A DNA stretch of 51,054 bases, taken from NCBI GenBank assembly GCA_017399165.1, contig JAFQEF010000127.1, positions 1-51,054 of the forward strand, read 5' to 3'. The notes beneath the pieces are model-generated. The model saw nothing but the letters and a program-made list of their open reading frames with translations, was not told the origin of the DNA and ran no database searches. The position numbers and the translations under genes are program-made. Source of the stretch: Akkermansia sp. GTDB lineage: Bacteria; Verrucomicrobiota; Verrucomicrobiia; Verrucomicrobiales; Akkermansiaceae. Positions 15,774 to 26,110 of the stretch are shown in pieces; position 1 is the stretch's first letter; the number at the start of each line of letters is the position of its first letter.

Positions 15774-17087
15774 ATGGCAAAGGAAACCGAGAGAGAGTTA
15801 CCATACATTAACCACAGGCGCGGGCTGGTGACGCTGAGCCCGCTGGTGGTGTTTTTCCTGATTTATGTGGTAAGCTCGATTCTGGCAGGGGACTTTTACA
15901 AAATGCCCGTAGCAATCGCATTTTTAGCGGCATCGGGCTGGGCTTTCATGGTGTGTAAGCCCAAGCGTTTTGTGCAGCGTGTGGAGCGTTTTTCTGCCGG
16001 GGCCGCGCACAGCAACATCATGATGATGATATGGATTTTCATTTTGGCAGGGGCATTTGCCAAGGGGGCAGAACACATAGGCGCGGTAGATGCCATGGTA
16101 AAGCTTACCCTCAACAGTTTACCTGCCAACATGCTGCTGCCGGGAGTCTTTTTGGCAGCATGCCTGATATCGCTTTCCATCGGCACCTCGGTAGGCACCA
16201 TTGTTGCCCTGATGCCGGTTGCCGCAGGGCTTGCCACCGGGGCAAATTGCAACACCGGTATGATGGCAGGGGCTGTAGTGGGTGGCGCCTTTTTCGGGGA
16301 TAATCTCTCTTTCATTTCCGATACAACCATTGCCGCCACTCGCACCCAAGGCTGCGCCATGAAAGACAAGTTCCGCGCCAACTTCCGTATTGTCCTGCCT
16401 GCCGCCATCGGCATATTGGTATTGTATGCAGTCATAGGGTTGCAATTTGAGAATCAGGTGAGCTACGGGCACACGCAGTATGCCTTGGTTATACCTTACC
16501 TTTTGGTGCTGGTATGTGCCATTTGCGGCATGAATGTGATGAAGGTGCTCTTTTTGGGGATAGCCGCCACGGGAATCGCCGTGCTATGCATGCCGGGCAC
16601 CACCTTATTGGATTGGGCCGGGGCCATGGGAGCAGGCATCACCGGCATGGGAGAACTCATTATCGTTACCCTGCTGGCGGCCGGCATGCTGGAGCTGATA
16701 CGCTACAACGGCGGGCTCAGCTACATTATCTCTCACATGGCACGGGGTATACGTGGTCGCCGCAGTGCAGAGCTCAGCATAGGGCTCATGGCATCTTTAG
16801 CCAATCTCTGCACGGCCAACAACACTGTAGCCATTGTTGCAGTGGGTAACATTGCCCGCCGCATTGCAAAAAAACACCATATTTCCCCTGCCCGTACCGC
16901 CAGTTTGTTGGATACGTTCTCCTGCGTCATTCAAGCCGTTATTCCTTACGGCGCGCAGCTGCTTGCCGCAGCGTCTCTGGCAGGGTTAAGTGCCATGGAT
17001 ATTATTCCGCATCTGTATTACCCCTTTGCCATGACCGCATGTACCCTGCTGTTTGTTGTATTTGCGAAAAAAAGCGCACTAAACTAA
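15774..17087 (+). CDS. Na+/H+ antiporter NhaC family protein
   Basis: A 437-aa polytopic inner-membrane protein with about 11-12 hydrophobic segments, of the NhaC/ion-transporter superfamily. Family-type blocks include LISLSIGTSVGTIVALMPVA (about residues 133-152), GAVVGGAFFGDNLSFISDTTIAATRTQG (about 166-193) and CTANNTVAIVAVGNIARRIAKKHHISPARTASLLDTFSCVIQAVIPYGAQ in the C-terminal half. It should exchange cations or organic ions for protons or sodium. Some members transport malate/lactate or amino acids, so the substrate is uncertain. It stands alone, with its promoter ending 6 nt before the ATG. Confidence 0.88.
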   Translation: MAKETERELPYINHRRGLVTLSPLVVFFLIYVVSSILAGDFYKMPVAIAFLAASGWAFMVCKPKRFVQRVERFSAGAAHSNIMMMIWIFILAGAFAKGAEHIGAVDAMVKLTLNSLPANMLLPGVFLAACLISLSIGTSVGTIVALMPVAAGLATGANCNTGMMAGAVVGGAFFGDNLSFISDTTIAATRTQGCAMKDKFRANFRIVLPAAIGILVLYAVIGLQFENQVSYGHTQYALVIPYLLVLVCAICGMNVMKVLFLGIAATGIAVLCMPGTTLLDWAGAMGAGITGMGELIIVTLLAAGMLELIRYNGGLSYIISHMARGIRGRRSAELSIGLMASLANLCTANNTVAIVAVGNIARRIAKKHHISPARTASLLDTFSCVIQAVIPYGAQLLAAASLAGLSAMDIIPHLYYPFAMTACTLLFVVFAKKSALN

Positions 17088-17099
17088 ATGGCAAACGGC

Positions 17100-17700
17100 A
17101 TGAAAGGGGGGGGAAGTACGATTTACAAGGTACAATTTACGAAGTAAGCAAAGCTACTGCGATGGCTTAAGATAGTCTCACCCTCAGTGTGAGCAGCAGG
17201 CGAACTTTTCATATGCCGCAGGCACCTTTCATGCTTGCGTCAGCAAGCTTACTTTTAAGCCCCCTTGTGGGGCGAAATATTTTAGGCAGGGGCGTAAGCC
17301 CCTGCATGTGGATAAAAATATACCCGAGCCCGAGGAGCGCAGCGACGTGGCCGACAGATGGGTATAGCGTAGGGCGTGAGCCCGGAGCGGTGCGGGGCTC
17401 GGGGTTAACACCCCTCGCCGGGGATTGTGTCGGCCTCCTCGCTTTGCTCGTCGGGCTCTATATTATTTTATTCGGTTAGCAGGGGTCGCGCGCGCACTGC
17501 GTGCACGCTTGACCGCCTGCCTATGTTATTTCGCCCCTTGCGGGGCTACAAAATTCGGCGGGCAGAAGCCCGCAGGGGACTATAATTTTTACTGCGCGGC
17601 GCCATGCGCCTTGCATGATAGCTCGCGTTGCTCGCATGATAGTTTTACATGATAGCAAGGCATAATAGTTCGCCCTTGCGGGCGAACATGGAGGGAGGGG
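17100..17700. repeat. Palindrome-rich intergenic repeat block
   Basis: About 600 bp with no supportable gene. It contains many GC-rich hairpins: GCAGGGGC-GTAA-GCCCCTGC (17286-17305), GCGGGC-AGAA-GCCCGC (17558-17573), TTCGCCC-TTGC-GGGCGAA (17669-17686) and a GAGCCCG/CGGGCTC pair. CATGATAG occurs three times (17614, 17635, 17648). The stretch 17269-17342 is nearly identical to 50982-51054. A segment at about 17175-17200 resembles 3838-3862 inside the MITE-like element. It looks like a mosaic of dispersed intergenic repeats, possibly also acting as a transcription block between the antiporter gene and convergent rsgA. Confidence 0.75.
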
Positions 17701-17726
17701 GGGGGAGGGAAAAACACGAGAACGCA

Positions 17727-18842
17727 TTAAACCTTAAAATGACGGTGCGGATTCATATCGCGGGCGTGGTCCTCGCGGTCCTCACGGTTGCGGAGCTTGT
17801 GGCGTTTTTCTCGTTTAGTGACACGCTCAAGTGTCATTTGTCGTTTGGCGGAGCGGCGCTCCAGCTCGGCAATTTCGTTTTCCAGGTTTAGGAAATGCTC
17901 GTAGCGCTCAGCAGAGAGGGCACCGGATTCAAGAGCAGCACGAATAGCACAGCCGGCATCTTTACGGTGAGAGCAATCGGCAAATCGGCACTCGTATGCC
18001 AACTGCGTAAGGTCGTCAAATTGAGCCCGCAGAGAGGCCACATCCGTCCACATCTGGATCTCTCGCATACCGGGGTTATCAATCAGCACGCCCCCGCCGG
18101 GCAGCACCACCAGCTCACGAGCCACGGTAGTATGGCGTCCTTTACCCGTTACCTCGTTCACGCCACCCGTCTCAAGCCATTCATCCCCAAGCAGGGAGTT
18201 AACAAAGGTGCTTTTGCCCACGCCGGATGACCCCACCACGGTGATGGTGGTACCCTTGGGAACACGGCGCAGATACTTGGGGTACCCTTTTTTCCAACGC
18301 GCTACAATGGGGTAAACCTCCACCCCCAGGGCAGCAACCTCCTCGCAAGCGCGTTTCATGAGCTCGGGGGCAACAACATCTTCCTTATTAATCAACACCA
18401 CGGGCTTGGCCCCGCATTTATGGATGAGGGTCAGGTAGCGCTCAATGCGGCGCAGGTTGTAATCGCTGTCGGCATCCGTAACCAGCACCACCATATCCAC
18501 ATTGCAGCCGATAACCTGCTCTGCACAGCTCTTACCGGGTGCTTTGCGGGAGAACCTGTTACGGCGCGGAAGCAAAGCTCTGATAACCGGCAAATCCTTA
18601 CCCGTACCGGGGTCCACCGCCACCCAATCGCCCACGGTGGGCAGGTCGGCATCCGTAACGGCATCGTGCCACAGTTTACCGCACAGCACAACCTCGTGGT
18701 CGCCTTTGCCCTTGGCAATAACGGTAAAATTATGGCGCGTCTCCCGAATAATGCGGGCAGGATACCACGCGGGCTCCTCAAGCGCAGCAAAAGCAGCTGC
18801 CAAATCGGCGTTCCAGCCGAGCATCTCCATGGTAACGGTCAT
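17727..18842 (-). CDS. rsgA: Ribosome small-subunit-dependent GTPase A
   Basis: A 371-aa circularly permuted GTPase that helps mature the 30S subunit. After an OB-fold region (about residues 25-110) come the G motifs in permuted order: NKED (G4) at 152-155, GSSGVGKST (G1) at 204-212 and DNPG (G3) at 255-258, then the zinc-binding set C285, C290, H292, C298. The C-terminus is a basic extension. Its start overlaps the coaB stop by 4 nt (ATGA, 18839-18842), so it is translationally coupled as the last gene of the M20-ABC-coaB-rsgA operon. Confidence 0.95.
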   Translation of the reverse strand: MTVTMEMLGWNADLAAAFAALEEPAWYPARIIRETRHNFTVIAKGKGDHEVVLCGKLWHDAVTDADLPTVGDWVAVDPGTGKDLPVIRALLPRRNRFSRKAPGKSCAEQVIGCNVDMVVLVTDADSDYNLRRIERYLTLIHKCGAKPVVLINKEDVVAPELMKRACEEVAALGVEVYPIVARWKKGYPKYLRRVPKGTTITVVGSSGVGKSTFVNSLLGDEWLETGGVNEVTGKGRHTTVARELVVLPGGGVLIDNPGMREIQMWTDVASLRAQFDDLTQLAYECRFADCSHRKDAGCAIRAALESGALSAERYEHFLNLENEIAELERRSAKRQMTLERVTKREKRHKLRNREDREDHARDMNPHRHFKV

Positions 18843-19471
18843 GAGGGAATAATGGTGGCGTGTTCAATAATCTGCAAAGCAATATGCTCTTTGGTATCTT
18901 GCGGCAAGTGTACCTCATGGTCGGGGTATATGAGCACCACTTCATTTTCACGGGAGTCGAACCCGATACCGGGCTTGGACACATCGTTAGCCACAATCAT
19001 ATCACACTGTTTGCGCACCAATTTATCACGACCATAGGTGATGACATCCTGCGTTTCGGCAGCAAAGCCAATCAATTTACCTTCGAAGCCGAACACACTG
19101 CGCATGCTACCCAGAATATCGGGCGTGCGCTCCAGCTCCAGCACGAGCGTATCTGCATTTTTTTTGATTTTTTGCTCTGCACAGGCCACGGGGCGGTAAT
19201 CTGCCACGGCTGCACACAAAATCGCTACATCCACCCCCTTTATCATATCCCGCACGGCATCATACATTTGCTGAGCGGTCTCCACGGGTATGAAATCCAC
19301 CCCCGCAGGCACATCCAAGGTTGTGGGCCCGGAGATAAGCAACACCTCGTGCCCCTCATGCCGTGCTGCACCGGCTAACGCATAGCCCATGCGGCCCGAT
19401 GAGCGGTTAGTCAGATATCTTACGGGGTCCAAAGGCTCTCTTGTAGGCCCGGCAGTGATGAGGAATTTCAT
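18839..19471 (-). CDS. coaB: Phosphopantothenate-cysteine ligase (stand-alone CoaB)
   Basis: A 210-aa protein corresponding to the CoaB half of bacterial CoaBC, which joins phosphopantothenate and cysteine in coenzyme A synthesis. It starts directly with ITAGPTREPLDPVRYLTNRSSGRMG (residues 5-29), the nucleotide-binding start of CoaB, and has AAVADYRP (about 87-94), IGFAAET and VANDVSKPGIGFDS. The CoaC flavoprotein decarboxylase domain is absent, so CoaC must be encoded elsewhere if the pathway is complete. It overlaps rsgA and follows the ABC ATPase by 22 nt. Confidence 0.9.
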   Translation of the reverse strand: MKFLITAGPTREPLDPVRYLTNRSSGRMGYALAGAARHEGHEVLLISGPTTLDVPAGVDFIPVETAQQMYDAVRDMIKGVDVAILCAAVADYRPVACAEQKIKKNADTLVLELERTPDILGSMRSVFGFEGKLIGFAAETQDVITYGRDKLVRKQCDMIVANDVSKPGIGFDSRENEVVLIYPDHEVHLPQDTKEHIALQIIEHATIIPS

Positions 19472-19493
19472 GGTATGAGGTTAAGGATAAAAC

Positions 19494-20348
19494 TTATTTT
19501 TGCAGCTCTTGCTCACGGAGTTTAGCTTGAATACCGCGAATGAAGACGGACTCGAGGGAGTTACGGGCGGGGGCAGAGCCTAACCAAGCATCTCCCGCAA
19601 TGGTGCGGATTTGCTCCAACAGCTCGGGGGAGGGGTTGCGCAGGGAAACCTCAGTGGTGGAGCGGTCGCGGGTAATAGCCTCCATGGTGCCGTTGGCAAT
19701 CAGACAGCCGCGGTACAGAATCCCCACGTTATCGCAAATCTCCTGCACTTGCTCCAGCAGGTGAGAGCACAGGAACACCGTCATCCCCTGCTCTTTAAGG
19801 TTCAATATAATATCCCTGATAGCGCGGGAGCCTATGGGGTCCACCCCGGCGGTGGGTTCATCCAACACGAGCAAGCGGGGGCGTTGCACCAGAGCCTGAG
19901 CCAAGCCCACGCGCTGCAACATACCTTTGGAATAGCCACCCAAGCGGCGGTGTGCCGCCTCTGTAAGCCCGGCAAGCTCCAGCATTTCAGCCGTGCGCTC
20001 CTTGAGCTCTTTACCGCGCAAGCCACATAGACGGCCATAAAAGCGCACCGTTTCTTCACCGGTCAGGAACTTGTAGAAATACGGATTTTCCGGCAGAAAA
20101 CCAATTTCCTTACGGTTGGAAGCGGCAGTGGCGGGCTGCCCGAACACGCGGCAGCTGCCTTCATCGGGCGAGAGCAGCCCCACCAATGCCTTCATAATAG
20201 TGCTTTTGCCGGAGCCGTTGGGGCCAATGAGCCCATACACAGAGCCCTGAGCAATGCTCAAGCTCACGCCTTTAACGGCGTATACGCCACCCTTTCCCCA
20301 ATGGCCGGGGAAGGATTTGTGTATGTTCTCAATCTCAACGGCTTTCAT
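19494..20348 (-). CDS. ABC transporter ATP-binding protein
   Basis: A 284-aa ABC ATPase of the CcmA/NatA export type. Walker A is GPNGSGKST at residues 42-50, followed by the signature YSKGMLQRVG, Walker B LLVLDEPTAGVDP and the H-loop FLCSHLLEQ. A C-terminal extension of about 70 residues after the nucleotide-binding domain fits the multidrug/polysaccharide exporter subtype. No permease gene is adjacent, so its membrane partner is unknown. I chose the ATG at 20348 over an in-frame TTG at 20357, as it begins the conserved sequence and lies 12 nt after the M20 peptidase stop. Confidence 0.9.
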   Translation of the reverse strand: MKAVEIENIHKSFPGHWGKGGVYAVKGVSLSIAQGSVYGLIGPNGSGKSTIMKALVGLLSPDEGSCRVFGQPATAASNRKEIGFLPENPYFYKFLTGEETVRFYGRLCGLRGKELKERTAEMLELAGLTEAAHRRLGGYSKGMLQRVGLAQALVQRPRLLVLDEPTAGVDPIGSRAIRDIILNLKEQGMTVFLCSHLLEQVQEICDNVGILYRGCLIANGTMEAITRDRSTTEVSLRNPSPELLEQIRTIAGDAWLGSAPARNSLESVFIRGIQAKLREQELQK

Positions 20349-20360
20349 GCAGCGCAATCT

Positions 20361-21701
20361 TTATTGAGCGTTTGCCATAAGGCGCAGCATGTTGGCAGCC
20401 ATGGCAATACCTTTCTCAAAAATCTCCACACGCATATTTTCGTTGGGGGAGTGAATGCGGGCATCCGGCAGGTCCATACCCAAGAAGAGCGCATCCTTAC
20501 CCAGTTGCTTGGAGATTTCTGCAATGATGGGGATGGAGTCACCCTCTCTCACCAACACGGGCGGGTTGCCAAAGGTGTTTTCCAGAGCCTTTTGAGCAGC
20601 CTTGCCCCAGGTGGAGTGGGGGTCACAAATGTAAGCCTCGCCACCGTGTTGGCGCGTAAACTTCATGCGTACACTCGGCGGGCACACCTTGCGGAAGTGG
20701 GCTTCCACCTTGTCCAAAATGTCCTCAGGGTCTTGCCCCGGTACCAGGCGGCAGCTCATCTTGGCAAGGGCCTTGGTGGGGATAACAGTCTTGGAGCCCT
20801 CGCCCTCGTAACCGCCGGAGATACCGTTGAGCTCGAACGTGGGGCGAGCATACACGCACTCTGCACCGGTGTAGCCGGTCTCGGTACGCAGGCAAGGCAC
20901 GCCGGTAAGCTCTGCCAGCTCAGCATCGCTCATGCCGGGCACGCGTTTCCAGCTATCCTTCTCCCACTGTTCAATATCGCTCACGCCATCGTAGAAGCCC
21001 TCCACCGTAATGTGGTTATCAGCATCGTGCGTGGTGGCAATCATCTCACACAAAGTAGTGATGGGGTTGGCAACGGAGCCGCCGAACACACCGCTGTGCA
21101 AATCCATGCACGGAGCAGACACCTCAAGCTCAAAGCAGCACAAACCTTTAAGACCGTAGGAGAAAGAGGGGATATCGGGAGCAGCCATACCGGTATCGCT
21201 TACCACAATCACATCACAAGCAAGCTCCTGCTTTACCTCGGGCTTCTGAATAAACTCGAACAGGCTGGTGCTGCCGCGCTCTTCCTCACCCTCCAGCAGG
21301 AAGATAACATTGAGCGGCAGCGCACCATCCTCTTTAATCACCTGCTCCACACCAAGAATATGAGCCATAATCTCGCCCTTATCATCGGAGGCACCGCGAG
21401 CATACACGCGGCCATCCCTCACGGTGGGGGTAAAGGGGTCGCTGAGCCACTCGTTGAGCGGGTCCACAGGCATTACATCGTAGTGCCCGTATATCAGGAT
21501 AGTGGGCTTACCCTCTACCTTGGGGCTATGAGCCACAACAATGGGGTGAATATCCGTCAGGTGTTTTTTGGCATCAAATCCAAGCCCGCTGAGCTTGTTA
21601 ACCAAAAAATCAGCGCAACGCTCCACATCCCCGGCATGCTCTGCCACAGCAGATACGCTGGGGATACTCAAAAAGGCAAAAAGATCATCAAGTTTGCTCA
21701 T
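20361..21701 (-). CDS. M20 family metallopeptidase (dipeptidase-like)
   Basis: A 446-aa zinc peptidase of family M20. Motifs are IYGHYDVMPVDP (His/Asp ligands, about residues 71-82), RGASDDKGE (bridging Asp), LEGEEERGS (Glu pair) and VVSDTG, followed by the dimerisation domain and a C-terminal MDLPDARIHSPNE with the last His ligand. No signal peptide is seen. It probably cleaves di- or tripeptides in the cytoplasm. The ATG at 21701 is preferred to an in-frame extension to 21806 because a promoter ends 7 nt before it and the extension overlaps the end of thiC. It leads the operon to rsgA. Confidence 0.92.
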   Translation of the reverse strand: MSKLDDLFAFLSIPSVSAVAEHAGDVERCADFLVNKLSGLGFDAKKHLTDIHPIVVAHSPKVEGKPTILIYGHYDVMPVDPLNEWLSDPFTPTVRDGRVYARGASDDKGEIMAHILGVEQVIKEDGALPLNVIFLLEGEEERGSTSLFEFIQKPEVKQELACDVIVVSDTGMAAPDIPSFSYGLKGLCCFELEVSAPCMDLHSGVFGGSVANPITTLCEMIATTHDADNHITVEGFYDGVSDIEQWEKDSWKRVPGMSDAELAELTGVPCLRTETGYTGAECVYARPTFELNGISGGYEGEGSKTVIPTKALAKMSCRLVPGQDPEDILDKVEAHFRKVCPPSVRMKFTRQHGGEAYICDPHSTWGKAAQKALENTFGNPPVLVREGDSIPIIAEISKQLGKDALFLGMDLPDARIHSPNENMRVEIFEKGIAMAANMLRLMANAQ

Positions 21702-21708
21702 GCCCTGC

Positions 21709-21737
21709 ATTTTACAACACAGCCCACGCCTGCGCAA
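21709..21737 (-). promoter_or_regulatory. Promoter of the M20 peptidase-ABC-coaB-rsgA operon
   Basis: Minus strand: TTGCGC (21737-21732), 17-bp spacer, TAAAAT (21714-21709), 7 nt to the ATG at 21701. This supports the internal start and again predicts a leaderless transcript. Confidence 0.7.
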
Positions 21738-21783
21738 GCTTTTATTGAGTATGCGCGGCATATACGGATGCAGATTAGCAGGC

Positions 21784-23643
<1,860 letters not shown>

Positions 23644-23745
23644 GGAAAAATCACGCCACTTTTATGAAAAGGCGAAAAAAACTTTACTCCGTTCCTCAAA
23701 TGTGTTATCTCTTCGCAAAGAGAGAACTCCTGCCCCCCCTAAAAA

Positions 23746-23940
23746 ATGAATATCGCAGAATCCATTATCATGATAGGTTGTGGCTTGCTGTTTATGCTGG
23801 CCATGCTTATATTAGCTCCGCTCATCGCCGGCCAAGATACCCTCGAAATTACTTTTGCTATTCTCAGTATCTTATTTTTGCTGACAACCGGCTTCTTATT
23901 CTTCCGCCTTGCCTGGCGCCTTATTTTACGAGGCAAATAA
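23746..23940 (+). CDS. Small two-helix membrane protein, unknown
   Basis: A 64-aa protein with two strongly hydrophobic helices (about residues 5-27 and 34-55) and a basic C-terminus (RLAWRLILRGK), which should place the C-terminus in the cytoplasm. No family was recognised. A possible promoter (TTTACT, 16 bp, TTATCT) lies about 40 nt upstream. The ORF could be chance, but its membrane-like composition and position ahead of a secreted protein gene favour a real gene. Confidence 0.5.
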   Translation: MNIAESIIMIGCGLLFMLAMLILAPLIAGQDTLEITFAILSILFLLTTGFLFFRLAWRLILRGK

Positions 23941-23976
23941 GATGTGTATAACTCACACATCTCACCTTAATGCATC

Positions 23977-24876
23977 ATGTTCAAGCCATCCATCCCCCGA
24001 ACTCTCGCCACCGTTGCCCTCTGCCTTGTGGCAGGGGGAGGAGTCTTGCTCGCAACGCCTGCAACAATCAATTCGGGCGCAGATGCAGCCGCTCAAGAGT
24101 CTGAATGGAAGGAACAAGATGTAGCGCAAGCCTACAAAGCCAAGATTATTGCATGGGTTCAGTATTACAGACAACAGCTGACACTGCTGCGGGATATTCA
24201 TGATAAAGCCTCGGCAGATGCAACGGCTGCCTCTTGGGAAAAGGCCTATATAGATTTTCTCCAAAGGGAAGAAATTAGCCAAGTTCTCAGCCCTACGGAA
24301 GAAGAGGAGGCCACGACGATGGCTGAAGTGTGTGCAACTCACGGTAATCTCGATACCCTTGAACAAGAGCTGGATGCCGAAAGAGCACGTTTGAAAGAGG
24401 CATATTATTTCCATAGTGAGCAACTCGCTATGGCTATGGACGGCTCCCCGACAAATGCTTATCCTCGAGTTCCGGCAACACCGCAGGTGGCGCAATTATT
24501 TACCGATTTTTACATGAAACGGCTTGTCTCTTTCATTGGCGATAACAACCTGAGCGGTGGCCCCGGTTATACACCGGAAACAGCATGGGTGATAACCTCT
24601 ACCCCCGAAAATGAAAAAGCCATAGAATGCCATATTATCCGCAAAACAAAGCTTAATTATGCGGAGAGTATGAGGGAGGCGGAGGGATTCCGCTTTAATA
24701 TGCCGGACAGCGGGCGCCAAAGGATGGAGGGAGATACCTATTTGTTTCACCTCTACCATGTTGTCCCTGACGATTCTCTAACAGCCTATCACCTGAAACA
24801 ATACTTCCGCATTGAGAAGGCTGTTCAAGAAAAGCCCGCTCTTGAATCAGAAACGCCTATACCGGTGAAATTGTAA
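23977..24876 (+). CDS. Exported protein of unknown function
   Basis: A 299-aa protein with a clear signal peptide (MFKPSIPRTLATVALCLVAGGGVLLATPA, cleavage near residue 29). The mature part is helical and charged at first (about residues 40-145, with heptad-like Glu/Lys/Leu runs), then mixed. No known domain was recognised. The DNA encoding the hydrophobic core of the signal peptide (about 24003-24031) closely resembles that of the lipoprotein gene at 28081, suggesting a shared or duplicated leader segment. It lies 36 nt after a small membrane-protein gene. Confidence 0.7.
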   Translation: MFKPSIPRTLATVALCLVAGGGVLLATPATINSGADAAAQESEWKEQDVAQAYKAKIIAWVQYYRQQLTLLRDIHDKASADATAASWEKAYIDFLQREEISQVLSPTEEEEATTMAEVCATHGNLDTLEQELDAERARLKEAYYFHSEQLAMAMDGSPTNAYPRVPATPQVAQLFTDFYMKRLVSFIGDNNLSGGPGYTPETAWVITSTPENEKAIECHIIRKTKLNYAESMREAEGFRFNMPDSGRQRMEGDTYLFHLYHVVPDDSLTAYHLKQYFRIEKAVQEKPALESETPIPVKL

Positions 24877-24889
24877 AACGCTATTTCGC

Positions 24890-25330
24890 AGAATAAAAGT
24901 GTGGTTATTTCCGCTCAGTGACAAAGAATCAACAGAGTGCTTAGAGCAGCCCCCCAAAAAAGGAAAATCTGTTGTGTTAACTAAACCGATGATTGTGGGA
25001 CGAATACAATCGGAGGGGTGAACTTTCCTGTGAGGGCGTAGCAAGCGTAAACGCAAAGCCCCAAGTCCAATATTTATTATCAACACATATCAAAAAAAAC
25101 AAGAACTCCCTCCCCTACGATATTGACAAATTGGGCATCTCTAAAAACTCGCCAAATGGCAATTTGTTTATATCGTAGGGTGGGACTTCAGTCCCACTTT
25201 CATGGTGGTATACCTTGATAATATGTTGGACTAAAGTCCAACACTCCGATAGTATTCGCCACACAACTACCAATTTGTGAGGGTACCAGAGTTTTTAGAG
25301 ATTCCCAAATTACCATTCCCCTCATTGTGC
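24890..25330. repeat. Intergenic repeat block with paired hairpins
   Basis: A gene-free stretch. GTGGGACT-TC-AGTCCCAC (25180-25197) and GTTGGACT-AA-AGTCCAAC (25225-25242) are two same-format 8-bp-stem hairpins. An outer inverted repeat pairs the CTCTAAAAACTC region (about 25134-25150) with GAGTTTTTAGAG (about 25289-25305). AAAAACTCGCCAAATGGC and its continuation (25143-25167) are identical, inverted, to 3985-4009; CCACACAACTACCAATTTGT (25259-25278) is identical, inverted, to 3757-3776. It is therefore kin to the MITE-like element at 3653-4070, but lacks that element's terminal repeats. Confidence 0.7.
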
Positions 25331-25352
25331 CCACTTGCGCTACAATAATTAA

Positions 25353-26099
25353 TCATTTGAACAGTTGCCTTACGGCCCCGGGCAAGGTGTCCCCTTGTTG
25401 CAACAGATGGTATACGTCCACCTGCTGACCACGAGGGACTGTAACGATAATTTTATCTGTGTAGGCAGTTACGGTAGCATAGCCGGACGCGGTTTCATAG
25501 TACAATCTAATGTGTCCCGGACGGGCCAAGGAGGGGAACAGCTTATTTATCTCATTAAACTCATCGTAAATGGCCTGTAGGTCAGGTTGCTCTGAGGCCA
25601 GCAACCCGGCTATGCGATTTTGATATTCAACGATACCGGCCATGCAGGGCAAATCATTCCGGCGAAGAGTAGCATAAGCAACAACCACAGGCTCCGGCAA
25701 TGCCCCCACTCGAATACAGATGGGGAGTTTTTTCCCTTTCCTCAGGATCTCGAGGTGTATAAGCTCCCCGGGGCGAGTATTACGGACACTCAGCAACAAA
25801 TCTTCCATAGAATCGATACGCGCTCCATTGTTTTTCAGAATTAAATCTCCGGCCAATACCCCCGCGGTTTCTGCGGGGCTCCCCGGAATTACCCGCTTAA
25901 TACGCAACCCTTGGTGACGTGGTAACATGGCGCCATAGCTTTGACGCTCTGCCTCGGTAAGTTGCTCTGTCTGTACACCTATGTAAATATCCGTAACAAT
26001 TTCCCACCGTTCAGCAATAGACGGCTCCGGCTGAGTTGTCGGTTGAGCACCCAAACAATGCAGCAGAGCTATGAGCAGTATTGCTAAAAACTTCTTCAT
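25353..26099 (-). CDS. Exported PDZ-domain protein
   Basis: A 248-aa protein with a signal peptide (MKKFLAILLIALLHCLGAQ) and one PDZ domain at about residues 60-130, seen in LRIKRVIPGSPAETAGVLAGDLILKNNGARI followed by PGELIHLEILRKGKKLPICIRVG. There is no protease domain, so it probably binds peptides or protein tails in the periplasm. A strong ribosome site (AAGGAGA) precedes the ATG. It is the third gene of a sigma factor/anti-sigma/PDZ operon, which suggests a role in sensing or transmitting envelope stress; that role is inferred from context. Confidence 0.8.
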   Translation of the reverse strand: MKKFLAILLIALLHCLGAQPTTQPEPSIAERWEIVTDIYIGVQTEQLTEAERQSYGAMLPRHQGLRIKRVIPGSPAETAGVLAGDLILKNNGARIDSMEDLLLSVRNTRPGELIHLEILRKGKKLPICIRVGALPEPVVVAYATLRRNDLPCMAGIVEYQNRIAGLLASEQPDLQAIYDEFNEINKLFPSLARPGHIRLYYETASGYATVTAYTDKIIVTVPRGQQVDVYHLLQQGDTLPGAVRQLFK

Positions 26100-26110
26100 A
26101 TCACATCTCC

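Noticed and set aside
17189..17652. Short open frames of 60-96 codons within the repeat block
   Set aside because: They run across hairpins and repeats, lack ribosome sites and have no protein-like features.
17100..17700. CRISPR array
   Set aside because: The repeated units are palindromes of varied sequence without regular spacers, and no cas gene is in the window.
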